Assembly: GCF_020054945.1 (NCBI RefSeq)
Contig: NZ_JAIHAU010000006.1
Span: forward strand, 1 to 49,008
Direction of reading: 5' to 3'
Source of the DNA: Mahella sp.
GTDB taxonomy: Bacteria > Bacillota > Clostridia > Mahellales > Mahellaceae
Length of the DNA stretch: 49,008 bases
This document shows positions 33,176-42,424 of the stretch, piece by piece; position 1 is the stretch's first letter; each line of letters opens with the position of its first letter. The notes under the pieces are model-generated. The model saw only the letters and a program-made list of their open reading frames with translations, did not search any database and was not told the DNA's origin. A program made the translations under genes and the position numbers.

Positions 33176-33220
33176 GACAGTTTCAATCTAAGGGCAATAA
33201 TTTAATGGAGGAATATATCT

Positions 33221-33832
33221 ATGAAGAAAAATCAAAGCGAGAAAATAGCAGAAAAAGATATCCTTGACGAAATGCTGAAGGGAACATCCCTTGCTGATGC
33301 TGAGGTACTTGATGTCGTAACTGGTGAAAATGTCTGTGTGATTTTAGACGGCAAAATGACAGTGCTGGAACTTACAAAGGTAATAAATAGCCTAAGCACA
33401 CTTGCTTCCGACCTTACAGTGATACTGGCACAGGCCTGTGGTTTTTGCAATAACTGCGGAGATTTACAACCATGTGAAGATTCAGATAACAAAAGTGATT
33501 GTGAAGCTACGAGCTGTCATAATACCCCGGAAAGCTGGGTAGCTCAGTGCGAGCTTTGCCAGAGCTTACTGGATGGAAGCGGAGATGTTCGTATTCCAGA
33601 CTATATCCTGGAGGAAGCTGGTATCCCGACAGATGCTAAATTAGAAGCTTATGCCGATGAGGATAGCGGCGAAATTACTGTTGCAGAAGCAGATATCCAA
33701 GAAGATATTACTGATGTGCCTTCCGGCATAGTTTCAATTCTTGCCTCATCCGGTATCTGCCTTGCAAAGCTTGATGAACTGATCATGCTCGATGAAATTG
33801 TCTACGGGCAAGGAAAAATTTTCAATAGTTAA
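33221..33832 (+). CDS. Cysteine-rich element protein of unknown function
   Basis: The 203-residue acidic protein has a central cysteine cluster (C-G-F-C-N-N-C-G-D-L-Q-P-C, then C-x-x-C-Q-S-L-L) that could bind metal. The part around D-V-R-I-P-D-Y-I-L-E-E-A-G-I-P-T-D-A-K-L resembles an AbrB-like beta segment. The family occurs in Firmicutes conjugative elements, but I know no function. It has GGAGG 10 bases before the ATG and follows the methylase by 45 bases. Confidence 0.6.
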   Translation: MKKNQSEKIAEKDILDEMLKGTSLADAEVLDVVTGENVCVILDGKMTVLELTKVINSLSTLASDLTVILAQACGFCNNCGDLQPCEDSDNKSDCEATSCHNTPESWVAQCELCQSLLDGSGDVRIPDYILEEAGIPTDAKLEAYADEDSGEITVAEADIQEDITDVPSGIVSILASSGICLAKLDELIMLDEIVYGQGKIFNS

Positions 33833-33902
33833 TGATGCAGAAATCTGAAACTAAGGCTTTAGCTTTCCGGAAGCAAGTTTATATTAAAGGCAGGTGATGA
33901 AA

Positions 33903-34472
33903 ATGCAAGGTATAAAAGAGAAAGGCGGTGTCGTTTTTTATTATGGCAATCCTGCCGGATACGTCAATAAAGAAAATGCCATTATGGACTCTATCTTTCA
34001 AAATGAAGAACTGGAAAGTTGGCTGCAAAAGAAAGGATTAGTTCCACAGTGGACAGATGGTGTCATGGAACGGCTTCTTGTCGGGGAACAGATTGCAGGC
34101 AGTATAGAGGCCGCTGTATCTCTGAAAAATGTTCGTATCTGGCAGCTTAAGCCTGATACGGATGTGTATATGAAATTTATCGGCTTGGATGAAATGATAA
34201 GCCAATTTGGAGACCCTTCTCCGGAGCATTACGGCATCGTGTACGATGGACAGCTTGAAACAAACGACCTTGAAGCTATTTACACCCGCTGCAATATAAA
34301 TCATCCTCCCGGATATAGGGGGCATTCGCTGTCTATGTCCGATGTGGTGGAACTATATGACGAGGAAGGCAGTGAATATCATTACTGCGACCGTTTCGGA
34401 TTTAAGCAGATTGCTTTTGAAGAAGATGGTCAAATCAAGGGCATGGCAGAGTCCATGTCACAATCATTTTAG
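33903..34472 (+). CDS. YodL-domain protein of the conjugative element
   Basis: The roughly 189-residue protein carries the YodL-like domain: V-R-I-W-Q-L-K-P-D-T-D-V-Y-M-K-F-I-G-L-D-E-M, Y-G-I-V-Y-D-G-Q-L-E-T-N-D-L-E-A-I-Y, N-H-P-P-G-Y-R-G-H-S-L-S-M-S-D-V-V-E-L, and Y-Y-C-D-R-F-G-F near the end. Such domains are widespread in element proteins, alone or fused to others; role unknown. AGGTGAT precedes ATG 33903 at a normal distance; ATG 33897 and GTG 33894 overlap it. Confidence 0.75.
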   Translation: MQGIKEKGGVVFYYGNPAGYVNKENAIMDSIFQNEELESWLQKKGLVPQWTDGVMERLLVGEQIAGSIEAAVSLKNVRIWQLKPDTDVYMKFIGLDEMISQFGDPSPEHYGIVYDGQLETNDLEAIYTRCNINHPPGYRGHSLSMSDVVELYDEEGSEYHYCDRFGFKQIAFEEDGQIKGMAESMSQSF

Positions 34473-34484
34473 GAGGAATAAGCT

Positions 34485-34865
34485 ATGCCAAAAACAGCAG
34501 CACAAGCAGCCACTAAGCAGGAGCTGCCGCAAGAAAACCCGATGCAGTTTAATGTGCGCATTTATCCTGTGAAAACAGACGGTACACTGAAAGCCAATGC
34601 ATCGGTCAATATCAACGGATTTTTTGCCGTATCTAAAGTCCGCATTTTAGAGGGTACAAAAGGCCTGTTTGTATCCATGCCCCAATATAAAGGGCAAACC
34701 GGAGAATACAAAGACATCTGCTTTCCCTGCACGAAGGAGGCAAAGCAAGCCTTTGATAAAGCAGTGCTTTCTGCCTATGAGCAGACGATGGCACAAAAGC
34801 AGTCCAAGGAACAGGTGCAAGAAGCTCCAAAACAAGAACAAAGCCAGCAGATGGCCGGAATGTAA
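34485..34865 (+). CDS. SpoVG-family DNA/RNA-binding protein
   Basis: The 126-residue protein has a SpoVG domain: V-R-I-Y-P-V-K-T-D-G-T-L-K-A-N-A-S-V-N-I-N, then F-A-V-S-K-V-R-I-L-E-G-T-K-G-L-F-V-S-M-P. A Gln/Lys-rich tail follows. Chromosomal SpoVG binds nucleic acid and regulates many genes; element-borne copies like this are common and may regulate transfer genes. AGGAGG precedes the start, and the SLH-Ig gene starts 11 bases after its stop. Confidence 0.85.
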   Translation: MPKTAAQAATKQELPQENPMQFNVRIYPVKTDGTLKANASVNINGFFAVSKVRILEGTKGLFVSMPQYKGQTGEYKDICFPCTKEAKQAFDKAVLSAYEQTMAQKQSKEQVQEAPKQEQSQQMAGM

Positions 34866-34876
34866 GGGGGATGTCA

Positions 34877-37800
34877 ATGAGTACAAAGATAAAAAGACCT
34901 ACCAGCTTTTTGCTGATACTCTGTGTAGTGCTTTCGCTATTTGCAGGAAGTGCCTATGCAGCCCATCGGTACTTTGAAGATGCCAAAGGGCATTGGGCAG
35001 AGGAAGCTATAAATATCCTTGCGGAAAAAGGTGTAATTGCAGGCTATCCCGATGGTCTGGTACACCCCGACAATATTATTACAAGGGCAGAATTTGCAAC
35101 TTTGATAGCAAGGACAATGGAACTGCCAAAGTCCACAGACAAGGATATCACAATCCACTTTACTGACATTCCAGGGCATTGGTCCGAATCGGATGTAGAG
35201 GCTCTTGTCATTGCAGGCATTATTCAAAAAGGTGATTTTAGCAATAAGTTTTTGCCTGATGAACCTATCACCCGAATGGAAATGATCCGTATGCTGGTGA
35301 GGGCTATGGGCAAGGAAAATCATGATCCCTCCTGTCCCTGTATGCTTGGATTCTTAGATGAGAGCCAGCTTAACGAGGAACAAAAGGCATACATCTGTAC
35401 CGGCAAGTATTACCACATTATAGATGGATATCCGGACGGCACAGTTCGCCCCGATAAGAACGCAACTCGTGGTGAAGCCTTTGAGATGCTGGTGGATACA
35501 GAAAAGGCTAAGGAACAGATTAAAAATGAAGAACCGGAAAAACCGTCTGTTACAGAACCAGAGGAAAAATCTTCAGGCAGCGGCGGCTCTTCCTATGTAC
35601 CGACACCTCAGTTTTCCTTTCTTTTGCCGGAAACTGCCTACACAACCGATGAAATTGAAGTAAAGCCAAATAGCCGCTATGTCAGTAGCATCTTGTGGAC
35701 AGTTCAAAGAGATGGTGTCCCTATGGAGCTAACAGATGTTATCAAAGGTGAGCTGACGGCAGATGGCGGAAAAGTGCAGTTTTTACAAGCCGGTAATTTC
35801 ACCCTTACTGCAACTGTTAAAAACAGTCGTGGTGTTACGGCAAGTCATGAGCAGGCTATTGAAATTTATCCGGTGGTTTCAGCAGGTTTCAAATTGCCTG
35901 AGACAGCACACACCGATACAGCTGTTGCCGTAGAGCTTTCAACTGAAAACCTTGGAATTAATGAAGTGGTTTGGTCACTGGAAAAAGACGGCACAGCTAT
36001 AGATATCACGGAAGGTATCTTAGGGGAGCTAAACTCCCAAGGCGGCACAGTGATGTTCAAAGAAAAAGGTAATTATGTATTGAACGCTGCTATCACTGAC
36101 GGACTTGGCAAAACAGTTAATGCCTCCGATACCATCAATGTCTACCCTGTTTCAGAAGTAAAGCTTGAATTGCCTGCTGTTTCCCATACAGACAAAACCA
36201 TTGCTATGCAGACAGAAACCAAGGAAGCAGACGGCTTAACCATAGCCTACACTCTGAGTCGAAACGGTGAACCTGCCAATATCAGTACATTTATAGAAGG
36301 GAATCTCACTAAAGGCAGTGTTCGCTTCAAGGAAAAAGGCGTGTATACCCTGACAGCCTCTGTCACCGATATAACGGGCAGGGTGTTTGCCGATACGGCT
36401 ACGATCACGGTATATCCTGTTGGCTCAGCCGGGTTTTATTTGCCCGAAATCTTCCATACGGATAAAAGCGTTACGGTGGAGGCAGTCTTTAATGAAATCG
36501 GCAGTGATATCGCCGCTTGGTCATTAACTCGTGACGGAAAAGAAATTGCTCTATCTGATGCGGCCATAGGTGCACTCAGTAATACGGGAGGTAGTCTGCA
36601 ATTTAAGGAAAAGGGCAGCTACTTTTTAAAGGCAGAGTTTACCGATGAAGGTGGCAGAAGTTATAGCTATGAACAAAGCTTCAATGTATATCCTGTGCCA
36701 ACTGTAAGCTTTAGTCTGCCAAGGTACGCACACACCGATACTGATATTGTAGTCAATACCAATTCCGCTAATCTGGATGGTCTTGCCATTGAATGGCTGG
36801 TGGATAACACCTATGGTTTTCAGGATTGGAACACCTTTATAGACGGCTGTCTTGCTAATAACGGCGGTACTATCAGGTTCAAACGAGCCGGTATCTATGA
36901 GTTAGTGGCAAGGCTCACCGATGAAACAGGCAGGGTATTCTTATTTGAACCGGGCGGCAAGTGTGAAGTCTTACCCGTACTGACAATCGGATTTGAACTT
37001 CCGGGGCTTGCCTATACCGATACGGTCATTGATCTGCGCACCTTCGGAAACAACAATGTGCTTCCGGTGGAATGGACAGTAGAAAAAGACGGTAAGAGCA
37101 TTTCATTAAGTGAAACATTCAGCGGCAATCTTAATGCCCAAGGCGGCAAAATCAACTTTAAGTCTCATGGAGAATATGTCCTTACTGCTACCATGACCGA
37201 TTATCTCGGCCGCAGCTTTTCTAACAGCCAAAGGGTAAATATATTGCCGGTGATGAAGTACACATTTGCAATCCCTAAAACAATCCATTATGGAACAAAT
37301 TTCACTGTAGCCGTTAAAGATGTCCAGCATATTGACGGTTATACCGCAGTCTGGAAGCTGCAAAAGGATAGTGAAGATAGCATATTCCAAGGTACACTCG
37401 ATAACAACGGCGGCAGTATTTCTATCCACGATGTAGGCGATTTTATGCTGACCGCAACTATTACCGACAGTGCCGGACGAACCATCAGTCATTCCGAAAG
37501 TATTACCGTTACAAACACCCCTCCCGATGCGCCAACGGTTACGGCAACTCCTTCCCGAACTGTACAGGACGGAAAATTCTTTGTGGATATCAAAGCTGAT
37601 GCCACTGATCCTGATGGGGATGCGGTGACATTGGAATACGATGGAGTATCAGCCGATGGCTACTATATCCCAGGTACCCACACAATTCGTGTCAGGGCAA
37701 AGGACATTGCAGGAGCGTATTCTCCTTGGGCAGAAAAAAGCTTTACCATCACAAGTTCAGCCCCTACGGTAACACTGACGGCAACCCCTACCAGAACCGC

Positions 37801-38566
37801 TAAAGACGGTAAGTTTTTCGTAGATATCACTGCCAAGGCAAGCGATGCTGACGGCGATTCAACCACCTTGGAATGGGAAAACAAAACCGCAGATGATTAC
37901 TACGCTGTGGGCACCCATACAATCCGTGTCCGTGCCAAAGACAGCACAGAACTATATTCGGAATGGGTATCTAAGACATTCACCATTGCAAACTCTGCAC
38001 CCCTAACCCCGGTTATCACAAGAACACCAAACGGCAACAGTGTAGCACCGGGAACCCCTGTCACCATCACAGCTGCAAGCTCAGACCCGGATGGCGATGC
38101 AGTAACTCTTGTCTGGGAAAACAGAAATGCCAAAACACAAGTTTATCCCCTGGGAAGAAATCTGGTACGAGTAAAAGCGGTTGATACAGCAGGGGCTGAG
38201 TCGCCATGGGCAGCCATTGTGTTCTTTGTAGCCGATTCCAACGGCGGCGGAGGCATGACACTTACCGGTCCTGATTCAGTCATATTAGAAAATGGACTTG
38301 AAGGTGCTACTATAACCGAATACACATTCACAGTTCCGCCGGTTTCCGGTCACAGCGGCTCTGACTTCGGAAGAGTGAGGGGCTTAAATAAGCTTACAGG
38401 ACAGTGGGATCAACTGGACTACGGCACTACTTCAAACGGCATTACATTCAGCCGTACTCTCGGTGCAGGTGTATATACTCAGCTGGAGTTTTATTATTAT
38501 ACGAATCACAACTGCATGTATAACAAGAGTAATATTACCTACTCTGTAACTTACCATTTTGAGTAA
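34877..38566 (+). CDS. Large S-layer-homology protein with tandem Ig-like repeats
   Basis: The 1,229-residue protein has a signal peptide ending A-Y-A-A and three SLH domains (about 30-85, 95-150, 155-210). These should bind the pyruvylated secondary cell-wall polymer. A Gly/Ser linker follows, then seven repeats of about 88 residues each starting F-x-L-P-x-x-x-H-T-D and ending in a Y-P-V-like border. Three further repeats follow with D-P-D-G-D-A-V-T-L and G-T-H-T-I-R-V-R-A-K-D (about 80 residues each), and a unique C-terminus of about 110 residues rich in Tyr and Gly. It looks like a surface stalk with a binding tip. It directly precedes the Tad-type pilus genes, suggesting a cell-cell contact role. 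ATG 34877 has better spacing from AAGGGGG than ATG 34871. Confidence 0.85.
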   Translation: MSTKIKRPTSFLLILCVVLSLFAGSAYAAHRYFEDAKGHWAEEAINILAEKGVIAGYPDGLVHPDNIITRAEFATLIARTMELPKSTDKDITIHFTDIPGHWSESDVEALVIAGIIQKGDFSNKFLPDEPITRMEMIRMLVRAMGKENHDPSCPCMLGFLDESQLNEEQKAYICTGKYYHIIDGYPDGTVRPDKNATRGEAFEMLVDTEKAKEQIKNEEPEKPSVTEPEEKSSGSGGSSYVPTPQFSFLLPETAYTTDEIEVKPNSRYVSSILWTVQRDGVPMELTDVIKGELTADGGKVQFLQAGNFTLTATVKNSRGVTASHEQAIEIYPVVSAGFKLPETAHTDTAVAVELSTENLGINEVVWSLEKDGTAIDITEGILGELNSQGGTVMFKEKGNYVLNAAITDGLGKTVNASDTINVYPVSEVKLELPAVSHTDKTIAMQTETKEADGLTIAYTLSRNGEPANISTFIEGNLTKGSVRFKEKGVYTLTASVTDITGRVFADTATITVYPVGSAGFYLPEIFHTDKSVTVEAVFNEIGSDIAAWSLTRDGKEIALSDAAIGALSNTGGSLQFKEKGSYFLKAEFTDEGGRSYSYEQSFNVYPVPTVSFSLPRYAHTDTDIVVNTNSANLDGLAIEWLVDNTYGFQDWNTFIDGCLANNGGTIRFKRAGIYELVARLTDETGRVFLFEPGGKCEVLPVLTIGFELPGLAYTDTVIDLRTFGNNNVLPVEWTVEKDGKSISLSETFSGNLNAQGGKINFKSHGEYVLTATMTDYLGRSFSNSQRVNILPVMKYTFAIPKTIHYGTNFTVAVKDVQHIDGYTAVWKLQKDSEDSIFQGTLDNNGGSISIHDVGDFMLTATITDSAGRTISHSESITVTNTPPDAPTVTATPSRTVQDGKFFVDIKADATDPDGDAVTLEYDGVSADGYYIPGTHTIRVRAKDIAGAYSPWAEKSFTITSSAPTVTLTATPTRTAKDGKFFVDITAKASDADGDSTTLEWENKTADDYYAVGTHTIRVRAKDSTELYSEWVSKTFTIANSAPLTPVITRTPNGNSVAPGTPVTITAASSDPDGDAVTLVWENRNAKTQVYPLGRNLVRVKAVDTAGAESPWAAIVFFVADSNGGGGMTLTGPDSVILENGLEGATITEYTFTVPPVSGHSGSDFGRVRGLNKLTGQWDQLDYGTTSNGITFSRTLGAGVYTQLEFYYYTNHNCMYNKSNITYSVTYHFE

Positions 38567-38611
38567 GCAAAACTATCAACAAAAAATTGAAATATAAAGG
38601 AGAATATCACT

Positions 38612-38896
38612 ATGAAAAGACTCATTAGTAATATGAAAAAAAGGATCGCCCATACAGCAAATTATGTGAACACCGGCATCCAGTCCCTGCCTGCAAAATT
38701 GCAGATTTTTAAAATGAGAAGCCAAGCAGTGTTTGTCAGTAATCGTGCGGAAGGCTATATTGACACAGCAGTTAAGATTCTGATTGCCGTTGTGCTTGGG
38801 GCTCTGCTCCTTGCAGGACTTTATGCCTTGCTGGAGGGTACTGTGCTTCCGACCTTGGTTCAGCGAATCAAAGAAATGTTTAACTATGCAGGCTAA
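38612..38896 (+). CDS. Pilin-like small membrane protein (probable DUF6133 family)
   Basis: The 94-residue protein has a basic N-terminus of about 45 residues, then R-A-E-G-Y-I-D followed by one long hydrophobic helix (V-K-I-L-I-A-V-V-L-G-A-L-L-L-A-G-L). A short amphipathic tail ends it. This layout is that of an Flp-type prepilin: leader, Gly before the cleavage site, hydrophobic helix. The gene encoding the prepilin peptidase overlaps its end by 11 bases. It is therefore my candidate for the major pilin of the Tad-like apparatus. GGAG precedes the ATG at normal distance. The family name is from memory. Confidence 0.65.
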   Translation: MKRLISNMKKRIAHTANYVNTGIQSLPAKLQIFKMRSQAVFVSNRAEGYIDTAVKILIAVVLGALLLAGLYALLEGTVLPTLVQRIKEMFNYAG

Positions 38897-39335
38897 CGGC
38901 ATCCTTCAGGGGGTGCTTTTTTGTAGCCTCCTTATAGCAGCTGCCGGATGGGATTTACAGAAAAGAATGATTCCCGACAGCATCTGTATCCTAATATTTT
39001 TGACGGGGCTGATTAACTTCAGCCCCGTCAACTTTTTAGGGGCACTGCTTTCCATCCCATTTTTTATTGCTGCATGGATTGATGAAAAGCATATGGGCGG
39101 AGGCGATGTTAAATTCATTGCCGCTGCCTGCTCAGTTTTGGGCATAGATGCTTCCATCTGGGCATTTGCCTTGGCTTTACCGCTACCCATAGGAATATGC
39201 ATATGGAAAATAGCATCGAATCATCTTCACCGTAAAAAGAAACTATGGAATGTCCATATGGAAATGCCCTTGCTGCCTATATTAGTCGTAGGCTTCCTGC
39301 CGGCATACATTTTAAGATTTGGTGGATTTATTTAA
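38886..39335 (+). CDS. Prepilin peptidase, TadV/CpaA type (A24 family)
   Basis: The 149-residue membrane protein has the two aspartates of the A24 aspartic peptidases: D-L-Q-K-R-M-I-P-D near residue 22 and G-G-G-D-V-K-F (GxGD motif) near residue 75. About five hydrophobic spans are present. It lacks the methylase domain of PilD-type enzymes, as usual in Tad systems. It would cleave prepilins at the inner membrane. ATG 38886 lies inside the end of the preceding pilin-like gene, so their translation is coupled. Confidence 0.85.
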   Translation: MQANGILQGVLFCSLLIAAAGWDLQKRMIPDSICILIFLTGLINFSPVNFLGALLSIPFFIAAWIDEKHMGGGDVKFIAAACSVLGIDASIWAFALALPLPIGICIWKIASNHLHRKKKLWNVHMEMPLLPILVVGFLPAYILRFGGFI

Positions 39336-39368
39336 TATCCATAATTAAATATCAAGGAGGAACAGTTC

Positions 39369-40187
39369 ATGAATTTACTGAAAAACCGCACCGTGCTGGG
39401 CGTAATCTGTATTTTACTGTCTTTGATCATCTGTTTCGGTGTGACACCGCTGTTTAATAAAACAGTCAGTCAGAAAACTGAAATTGTTAGGGTGACAAAG
39501 GAGATTAAAGCCGGTGATGAGATAACCAAGGATATGGTGCAGATTGCCGAAGTCGGCGGATTTGGCCTGCCCGAGAATGTTATCAGGCAAAAAGATACCG
39601 TGATAGGGAAATACGCAAAAGCGGATCTTTCTATCGGTGACTATATTCTAAATACCAAGCTGTCCGATATACCGGCTGCTGAAAATGCTTATCTTTATAA
39701 TTTAGATGGGAGTAAGCAGGCCATGTCTGTTACCATTAAAAACTTTGCAAACGGCCTGTCAGGTAAACTGCAAAGCGGAGATATAGTGTCTGTTATTGCT
39801 CCTGATTACAAGAAACAGGGCTTAACCGTTATCCCTGCGGAACTTAAATATGTAGAAATTATCAGCGTAACTGCTCCCAGCGGCTATGATGCCAATACAG
39901 GAGAAATAAAGCCCAATGATGATGAAAGGGAGCTACCTTCTACGGTAACCTTGCTTGTATCTTCTGAACAAAGCAAGGTGCTGGCAGAACTTGAGGCAGA
40001 CGGAAAACTTCACCTCTCTCTTGTGTACCGTGGTACACCAGCAAACACTGCCAAGTTTATTGAAGTACAGGATGAAATTAACGAGGCCTTGTATCCCATA
40101 GAGAAGAACAATGATACAGAGGAACAGGAAAAAGCAGATTTGGAATCAAAGCCTGAACAGCCTGTTGAGAATGAGGTGACTGAATAA
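39369..40187 (+). CDS. CpaB/RcpC-like SAF-domain protein
   Basis: The 272-residue protein has one N-terminal membrane helix (about 8-28). A SAF domain follows (V-T-K-E-I-K-A-G-D-E-I-T-K-D-M-V, then I-G-K-Y-A-K-A-D-L-S-I-G-D-Y-I), and a Flp-pilus-assembly CpaB-type domain (L-S-G-K-L-Q-S-G-D-I-V-S-V-I). An acidic tail ends it. CpaB proteins are extracytoplasmic components of Tad pili. AAGGAGG precedes the ATG by 8 bases. The downstream TadZ-like gene starts directly after its stop. Confidence 0.8.
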   Translation: MNLLKNRTVLGVICILLSLIICFGVTPLFNKTVSQKTEIVRVTKEIKAGDEITKDMVQIAEVGGFGLPENVIRQKDTVIGKYAKADLSIGDYILNTKLSDIPAAENAYLYNLDGSKQAMSVTIKNFANGLSGKLQSGDIVSVIAPDYKKQGLTVIPAELKYVEIISVTAPSGYDANTGEIKPNDDERELPSTVTLLVSSEQSKVLAELEADGKLHLSLVYRGTPANTAKFIEVQDEINEALYPIEKNNDTEEQEKADLESKPEQPVENEVTE

Positions 40188-40994
40188 ATGAACTTTAAAA
40201 AGAAAGGCATCTTTTCCCGCTCTGTACGGAGTGAGGAACCGGCTACTGAAGAAGAATTGCAAGGGGGTATCCTTGCTGTTTGGGGCAGTCCGGGCAGCGG
40301 CAAAACCGTGACTGCCGTAAAAATTGCAAAATATCTTGCAGATAAAAAGAAAAATGTGGTGCTACTGCTATGCGATATGACTGCTCCGATGCTGCCTTGT
40401 ATCTGTCCGCCCTCTGAGATTGAAAGCGAGCATTCTCTTGGCAGTGTTCTTGCCGCTACCCATGTGACAGAGCCTTTAATAAAGCACAATCTTGTGACAT
40501 TAAAAAAGAACAGCTATCTCACAATTTTAGGAATGAAAAAGGGCGAAAATGAATATACCTACCCGCCTTATTCAGAGGTGCAGGCAAAAGAGCTTCTTTG
40601 TGAACTTCGCAAGGTGGCTTCTTTTATTGTTGTGGATTGCAGCAGTTATATTGCAAGCGACATCCTCTCTGCATTGGCACTGATGGAATCCGATAGCGTC
40701 CTGCGCCTTGCCAATGCGGATTTAAAGTCCATCAGCTATCTGTCCAGCCAGCTAACGCTCCTTCGTGACAGCAAATGGGATGCGGATAAGCAATATAAGG
40801 TGTCTGCGAATGTGAAGCCCCAGCAGGCACAGGATCAGACAGTGCATGCACTGGGGTCTGCCGCCTTTATCCTTAATCATTCACAGGAATTGGAACAGCA
40901 ATATCTTGCCGGGAATCTCCTTGTAGACTTATCCCTCAAGGATAGCCGCCAGTTTAGAAAAGAAATTGAAAAAATCGTCAAGGAGGTGTTTTGA
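40188..40994 (+). CDS. TadZ/CpaE-like P-loop ATPase
   Basis: The 268-residue protein has a P-loop G-S-P-G-S-G-K-T-V-T-A near residue 35. It also has V-V-L-L-L-C-D-M-T, and a Walker-B-like F-I-V-V-D-C-S-S-Y in the middle. By position between CpaB and TadA it fills the role of TadZ/CpaE, which localises the Tad machine. Unlike typical MinD/ParA-type TadZ proteins, its P-loop lacks the signature lysine of the K-G-G-x-G-K-T form. Stop and next start overlap (TGATG). The sequence suggests a variant family rather than a classical TadZ. Confidence 0.65.
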   Translation: MNFKKKGIFSRSVRSEEPATEEELQGGILAVWGSPGSGKTVTAVKIAKYLADKKKNVVLLLCDMTAPMLPCICPPSEIESEHSLGSVLAATHVTEPLIKHNLVTLKKNSYLTILGMKKGENEYTYPPYSEVQAKELLCELRKVASFIVVDCSSYIASDILSALALMESDSVLRLANADLKSISYLSSQLTLLRDSKWDADKQYKVSANVKPQQAQDQTVHALGSAAFILNHSQELEQQYLAGNLLVDLSLKDSRQFRKEIEKIVKEVF

Positions 40995-42424
40995 TGTCAG
41001 CTAAAAATAAAAATGTCGTTGCTACCAAAGAAGAACAAAGACAATCTGAAAATGGCCTCATTGATTTAAAAGGCATATCCCGAGCTCATGCACTATTTTT
41101 TGCACCGGAAAGCGAGGGCAAGGATTTTTCTACGGTATTAAGCGATGTACAGGAATATATTTCGGAAAATTATAGCACTCTTATTACAGGTAACCGCTCC
41201 GATGCCAAGGTACAGATGAAACGATATATAACCAAATATCTGCAGAATAACCGTATATCTGTAAACGGCATAAGCGGTGATGCCCTTGCTGATGCACTCT
41301 ATACTGAAATGGCGGAGTTTGGTTTTTTAACTAAATATATCTTCGGCACAGGCATTGAAGAAATCGACATCAATAGCTGGAGGGACATCGAAGTGCAATA
41401 TAGCGACGGCCGCACCGTGAAGCTTACAGAAAGCTTTGACAGCCCCGAACATGCAGTCAATGTTATTCGCCGCATGCTTCATATCAGCGGTATGGTGCTG
41501 GACAACGCAAGTCCTATTGTACTGGGGCATCTATCTAAAAATATTCGTATTGCAGTATTAAAAAGCCCTATCGTAGACGAAGATGTGGGTGTAGCGGCAT
41601 CCATTCGTATTGTAAATCCACAGTCAATGCAAAAAGAAGATTTTGTAAATAGCGGCACCGCTACTGAACCCATGCTGGACTTTTTATCCCTATGTGTCCG
41701 CTATGGTATTTCCGTGTGTGTGGCAGGGGCTACCTCCAGTGGCAAAACCACTGTTGCCGGGTGGATACTTACAACCATTCCGGACAACAAACGTATCTAC
41801 ACCATTGAAAATGGCTCCCGTGAGCTTGCCTTGGTGAGGGAAAAGGATGGTAAAGTGACAAATTCAGTCATTCATACCCTTACCCGTGATTCCGATAATG
41901 AGCGCCAGCGTGTGGATCAAATTGCTCTTTTAGATATGGCTCTTCGTTTTAACCCTGATATTGTGGTAGTCGGTGAGATGCGCGGGGCTGAAGCTAATGC
42001 CGCTCAAGAAGCAGCAAGGACAGGTGTAGCTGTGCTTACCACCATCCACTCCAACTCCTGTGAGGCAACCTATCGCCGTATGGTATCCCTATGTAAGCGT
42101 GCCGTAGATATGAGCGATGCCACTCTTATGGATTATGTGACAGAAGCATATCCAATCGTAGTATTTTGCAAGCAGCTGGAAAATAAGCAGCGCCGAATGA
42201 TGGAAATACAGGAATGTGAAATCCTGCCTGACGGAACAAGGCATTTTCGTTCGCTGTTTCAGTATGTTATAGAGGAAAACCGTATGGAGGAAGGTAATTT
42301 CATCATTGAAGGACACCATAGGCAGGTGAATACTATTTCAGAGAGTCTAGCTAAAAGGCTTCTGGAAAATGGTATGCCCCAGCCAATCATCATTGCTTTA
42401 AGGGAGGGGGTAAAAACTGCATGA
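40994..42424 (+). CDS. TadA/CpaF secretion ATPase
   Basis: This hexameric ATPase powers pilus assembly or secretion. The 476-residue protein has the N-terminal CpaF-type helical region, then G-A-T-S-S-G-K-T-T (Walker A, near residue 246). D-I-V-V-V-G-E-M-R-G (Walker B/Asp box) and T-T-I-H-S-N-S (His box) follow. Length fits TadA/CpaF. AAGGAGGTG lies 6 bases before the ATG. It overlaps the next gene, tadB-like, by four bases (ATGA). Confidence 0.9.
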   Translation: MSAKNKNVVATKEEQRQSENGLIDLKGISRAHALFFAPESEGKDFSTVLSDVQEYISENYSTLITGNRSDAKVQMKRYITKYLQNNRISVNGISGDALADALYTEMAEFGFLTKYIFGTGIEEIDINSWRDIEVQYSDGRTVKLTESFDSPEHAVNVIRRMLHISGMVLDNASPIVLGHLSKNIRIAVLKSPIVDEDVGVAASIRIVNPQSMQKEDFVNSGTATEPMLDFLSLCVRYGISVCVAGATSSGKTTVAGWILTTIPDNKRIYTIENGSRELALVREKDGKVTNSVIHTLTRDSDNERQRVDQIALLDMALRFNPDIVVVGEMRGAEANAAQEAARTGVAVLTTIHSNSCEATYRRMVSLCKRAVDMSDATLMDYVTEAYPIVVFCKQLENKQRRMMEIQECEILPDGTRHFRSLFQYVIEENRMEEGNFIIEGHHRQVNTISESLAKRLLENGMPQPIIIALREGVKTA

